A stretch of 35,509 nucleotides of DNA from Magnetospirillum moscoviense (GTDB taxonomy: Bacteria > Pseudomonadota > Alphaproteobacteria > Rhodospirillales > Magnetospirillaceae): positions 1 through 35,509 of the forward strand of contig NZ_LWQU01000142.1 of assembly GCF_001650635.1 (NCBI RefSeq). The letters are read 5' to 3'. The position numbers were made by a program, and so were the translations under genes. This document shows positions 32,594-35,509 of this stretch, one piece after another; position 1 is the first letter of the stretch, and every line of letters starts with the position of its first letter. The notes under the pieces were generated by a model. The model saw only the letters and a program-made list of their open reading frames with translations, ran no database searches and was not told where the DNA came from.

Positions 32594-33755
32594 CGGCGGG
32601 CAACAGCAAGGCGGCGGCAGCCACCATCATGGCCGAGGCCGCCAGCAGGAAGAACAGCATCTCGAATCCGCCGGTCATGCCGCGCAGCAACGACACCAGC
32701 GGCACCCCCAGGCCCGACACCCCGAACGACAGCACGAATTTCAGGCCGAAGGCGGTGCCGCGCCATTTGGCCGGGGTATAACGGGCCAGCAGCAGGTTTT
32801 CCGCCGGAATGCCGGCCATGTTCAGCGCCACCGCCAGCATCGCCGCCATGACCAGCGGCACCCCGGCCAGCCAGGCCAGCGCCACCAACAGCGGCCCCTG
32901 CGCGACATAGGACAGCACATAGACCCATTTGGGCGGATAGCGGTCGGCCAGACGGCCGGCCACCACCTGGGTCAGGCCGGCGACCAGATAGACGATGGTC
33001 ACCGCCAGGGCGGCGTCGCCGACGCTGCCGCCCTCGCCCAGCCGTTCCGAGAACAATTTCGGCAGCGCCGGCTGGGTCGCCTGATAGATCAGGCCGGCGC
33101 ACAGCATGGTGACCGACAGCACGATGCCGGCCCGCACGGTGTCGCCCCTGCTGGGCGCCGCCAACGGGGCGCGGTCGGCCTTGGTCTCGACCACCCAGCC
33201 CTTGGCCAGGAAGTAGAGAAACGCCAACCCGGTCAGCAGCACGACGATTCCCGGCACGATGAAGGCCACCCGCCAGCCGGCGAACTCGATCAGCCCGCCG
33301 GCCAGCAGGCCGGCCGCCGCCGGCCCGATGCCGCCGAACACGCCGTTGAGCCCGATGGCGCTGCCCTTATCGACGGCGTTCCGAAGCAGCCAGGAAATGC
33401 CGACCGGGTGATAGATCGAACCGAACAGCCCAACCAGGCCCAGGGTCAGACCGATGGTCCAGGCCGAGGCGGCAAAGCCGACCGAAATCGCCGCCAGGCC
33501 CAGGCCGATGAAGAACAGCGCCATCATGCCGACGGTGCTCCAGCGATCGCCCAGCCAGCCGGCCCCAGGGGCCAGCAATCCGTACAAAAGCTTGCCGCCG
33601 ATCACCAGGGCCAGCACCTCTTCGTAAGGAAGTCCCAGCTCGCCCGGCAGCACCAGGGCGACGATATAGAAGATCGGCTCGAACACATGGGCGTAAAGAT
33701 GGCCCAGGCACGAGAAGGACAGCGCCGAACGGGCGCGGGCGAGGCTGGTATTCAT
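32571..33755 (-). CDS. MFS transporter
   Basis: This 394-residue membrane protein has about twelve hydrophobic helices with the typical MFS two-halves layout. Loop motifs include GWLGDRWSTVGM (motif A-like, first half) and GRLADRYPPKW (second half, after YLVAGLTQVVA). The substrate is not readable. The start is ATG 33755. It is divergent from the sensor kinase at 33859. Confidence 0.85.
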   Translation of the reverse strand: MNTSLARARSALSFSCLGHLYAHVFEPIFYIVALVLPGELGLPYEEVLALVIGGKLLYGLLAPGAGWLGDRWSTVGMMALFFIGLGLAAISVGFAASAWTIGLTLGLVGLFGSIYHPVGISWLLRNAVDKGSAIGLNGVFGGIGPAAAGLLAGGLIEFAGWRVAFIVPGIVVLLTGLAFLYFLAKGWVVETKADRAPLAAPSRGDTVRAGIVLSVTMLCAGLIYQATQPALPKLFSERLGEGGSVGDAALAVTIVYLVAGLTQVVAGRLADRYPPKWVYVLSYVAQGPLLVALAWLAGVPLVMAAMLAVALNMAGIPAENLLLARYTPAKWRGTAFGLKFVLSFGVSGLGVPLVSLLRGMTGGFEMLFFLLAASAMMVAAAALLLPAEKETAAP

Positions 33756-33858
33756 GACCTCACCTTATACCGCGCCGGTCCTTGTCCCGGACAAGAATCG
33801 TGGGATAATACCTCCTTGGGGGAAGACCAACCGTTACTGGGCGGGAAGAGACATCCGA

Positions 33859-35400
33859 GTGGCCGGGAAGCCAAGCCTGATCGACCAATTGTCCGTCCGC
33901 CTGAGCGCTGCGATATTCGCGGCTCTGGTGGTGCTGAGCGGATTGTGGATGGCGTCGGAATATGCCGATTTTCGCGCCACATCCGAGCAGATTCGCGCCG
34001 ATGGCGAAGCCCGCCTGAAGAACGAACTTCACCAGATCGTCACCGACGCCGCCACCATGATCGAGTACGAGCGCCGTCGCACCGAGGACCGCGTCGAGCG
34101 GATCTTGCGCGAACGGGTCGACGAGGCCCACGCCATCGCCATGCGCCAGATCGCCCTGTTCGGGTCGAAGATGTCCCGCCCGGACCTGGAAGCATTGATT
34201 CGCGAATCGCTTCGTCCGATCCGCTTCAACGACGGTCGCGGTTATTACTTCGCCTTCAACACCGACGGCGTCGAGCAGTTGTTCGCCGCCCGGCCCGAGT
34301 TGGAAGGCAAGAACATGCTGGGCCTGACCGGCGCCCGCGGCGAATTCGTCGTGCGCGATATGCTCGATATCGTGCGCGCCCACGGCAACGGCTTCACCCG
34401 CTATTACTGGACCCAGCCCGGCAAACCCGGCAACGACCATCTGAAGATTTCCTATGTCCGGGCGCTGGAGCCGCTGGGCTGGGTGCTTGGCACCGGCGAA
34501 TATGTCGGCGACATGGAGGAGTCGATCCAGGCCGAGGTGGCCAGCCGGCTGTCCGCCATCCGTTTCGGCGAGGATGGCTATCTGTTCGTCACCCGGGGCG
34601 ACGGCCATTCGGTGGTCGGCCCGCATGCCGGCCGCAACCCGTTTGTCGAAGGCAACAAGAATGCGGCCGACCTGATGCGCCGCTTCCAGGACATGGCCAA
34701 GGCCGGCGGCGGCATCGTCACCTATGACATGCCGACCGGCTATGGATTGCGCCCGGCCAGCAAGGCCGCCTATGTGCGGGACGTGCCCGACTGGGACTGG
34801 ACCATCGGCGCCACCACCTATGTCGAAGGCGACAACGCCTTGCTGGCGGCGCAGGCGGTGGCGCTCCGTCAGGGCGTGATGGTCAAGCTGGCGATCGGCC
34901 TGGCTGTCGCTACCATGCTTGGCGGGGTGATGGTGGTGGTGATCCGCACCGTCAGCCGACGTGCCGCGCGGGATTCGCTAAGCCTGGAAGGCGCGCTGAC
35001 GGTCGCGTCCGAGCAATTGAAGGACATCGACCTCGGGGGACTTTCCTTCGCCGAGCACCAGCGCTTCGCCGAGGCCGCCAACCGCCTGATCGCCAAGCGC
35101 CGCGACGCCGAGCAGGCCTTGTCGGAACGCAGCCACGAACTTGAACGCATCAACGACGAGCTGGAACGCTTTGCCTATGTCACCTCGCACGATCTGCAAG
35201 AACCGCTCAGGACGGTGCAATTGTTCCTGCAGATGCTGGAGCGCCACCTGGGCGACGATCTGGATCAGGACGCGCGGGACTATATCGGCTTCGCCATCCA
35301 GGGCGCCCAGCGCATGCGGGCCAACATCCTGAGTCTGCTGAATTATTCACGCTCGGGCGGGGCGCTGCTGACGCCTGATACCGGCGAACGCTCGATCTGA
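33859..35400 (+). CDS. Double-Cache sensor kinase truncated after HisKA
   Basis: This 513-residue protein starts at GTG 33859, with GGGAAGAG nearby; an ATG at 33754 overlaps the divergent gene and is less likely. It has transmembrane helices at about 14-32 and 340-360, a periplasmic double-Cache domain (FNDGRGYYFAFNTDG and FGEDGYLFVTRGDG), then a HAMP-like segment. The HisKA motif is YVTSHDLQEPLRTV (H444). The protein ends 69 residues after that His (LNYSRSGGALLTPDTGERSI), so the HATPase catalytic domain is absent, and no such domain appears in another frame before the next gene. It may be inactive, or act with another kinase in trans. Confidence 0.75.
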   Translation: MAGKPSLIDQLSVRLSAAIFAALVVLSGLWMASEYADFRATSEQIRADGEARLKNELHQIVTDAATMIEYERRRTEDRVERILRERVDEAHAIAMRQIALFGSKMSRPDLEALIRESLRPIRFNDGRGYYFAFNTDGVEQLFAARPELEGKNMLGLTGARGEFVVRDMLDIVRAHGNGFTRYYWTQPGKPGNDHLKISYVRALEPLGWVLGTGEYVGDMEESIQAEVASRLSAIRFGEDGYLFVTRGDGHSVVGPHAGRNPFVEGNKNAADLMRRFQDMAKAGGGIVTYDMPTGYGLRPASKAAYVRDVPDWDWTIGATTYVEGDNALLAAQAVALRQGVMVKLAIGLAVATMLGGVMVVVIRTVSRRAARDSLSLEGALTVASEQLKDIDLGGLSFAEHQRFAEAANRLIAKRRDAEQALSERSHELERINDELERFAYVTSHDLQEPLRTVQLFLQMLERHLGDDLDQDARDYIGFAIQGAQRMRANILSLLNYSRSGGALLTPDTGERSI

Positions 35401-35467
35401 CTCGGCGGGGCTTGCCAACCAGCGGCAACCATGAATCACTGGGGTTCCACCAGATACAGGGGGAACC

Positions 35468-35509
35468 ATGTTCGGTAGGCTCAAGATATCGGAAAAGATG
35501 ACGGCGGCG
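35468..35509 (+). CDS. Start of a gene cut by the right edge, possibly a chemoreceptor
   Basis: ATG 35468 has CAGGGGGA just upstream and the first 14 codons read MFGRLKISEKMTAA. The short basic start before a presumed helix is like that of methyl-accepting chemotaxis proteins, but 14 residues cannot prove a family. Confidence 0.4.
   Translation, partial: MFGRLKISEKMTAA

Overview
The window is a high-GC alphaproteobacterial chromosome segment, most likely from a Rhodospirillales genome of the Magnetospirillum type. The assignment is inferred from gene content: a yfgM-bamB-der cluster, an RpoH-type sigma factor, a DUF2336 protein, a RcdA-like protein, and an unusually dense set of sensory proteins (histidine kinases, response regulators, a diguanylate cyclase). 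No rRNA, tRNA or CRISPR array was seen, and no magnetosome genes are present.

Region 1 (1-4390, all minus strand) is accessory and rearranged. At the left edge a piece of an IS4-type transposase is joined to the N-terminal half of a tyrosine integrase. Upstream of the integrase are short TGTGTA-type repeats, then a cimA (citramalate synthase) leader and start that is cut after about ten codons. To the right lies a two-unit tandem duplication. Each unit runs from the last codons of a FecR-like gene, through a gene with a conserved peptidoglycan-binding-like N-terminus and a variable C-terminus, then a different cargo gene, to the cimA leader. The junction between units is a 51-codon cimA-fecR chimera. 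This duplicated cassette is the most unusual structure in the window.

Region 2 (4400-12900) carries a COQ4-motif protein, a class I glutamine amidotransferase, a DUF2336 protein, an unrecognised 388-residue protein, a small membrane protein, a large fused 5-oxoprolinase (minus) and, divergent from it, a ProX/YbaK-type editing protein.

Region 3 (12780-19840) holds a LuxR-type response regulator followed by a HisKA_2 protein with a degenerate ATPase domain, separated by two strong inverted repeats. It continues with a NifX/NifB-type cofactor protein, the housekeeping yfgM-bamB-der operon, a thioredoxin-fold protein and a small lipoprotein. A triple 48-bp repeat that looks like stacked terminators closes the region.

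Region 4 (19838-29663) has a TauE/SafE permease, then a plus-strand run: membrane/coiled-coil protein, alpha/beta hydrolase, CheY-like regulator, a membrane pseudokinase fused to a DEDDh exonuclease, and a small membrane protein. A tiny His-rich membrane protein, a periplasmic-sensor histidine kinase and a RcdA-like protein lie on the minus strand. They are followed by a diguanylate cyclase with a CxxCH haem motif and a cytoplasmic cysteine cluster.

Region 5 (29660-35509) holds arfB (ribosome rescue), an HD-GYP pseudogene with an internal deletion, an OxyR-like LysR regulator lacking the peroxidatic cysteine, a divergent rpoH-type sigma factor, an MFS transporter, a double-Cache sensor kinase that stops after its HisKA domain, and the first codons of a further gene at the right edge.
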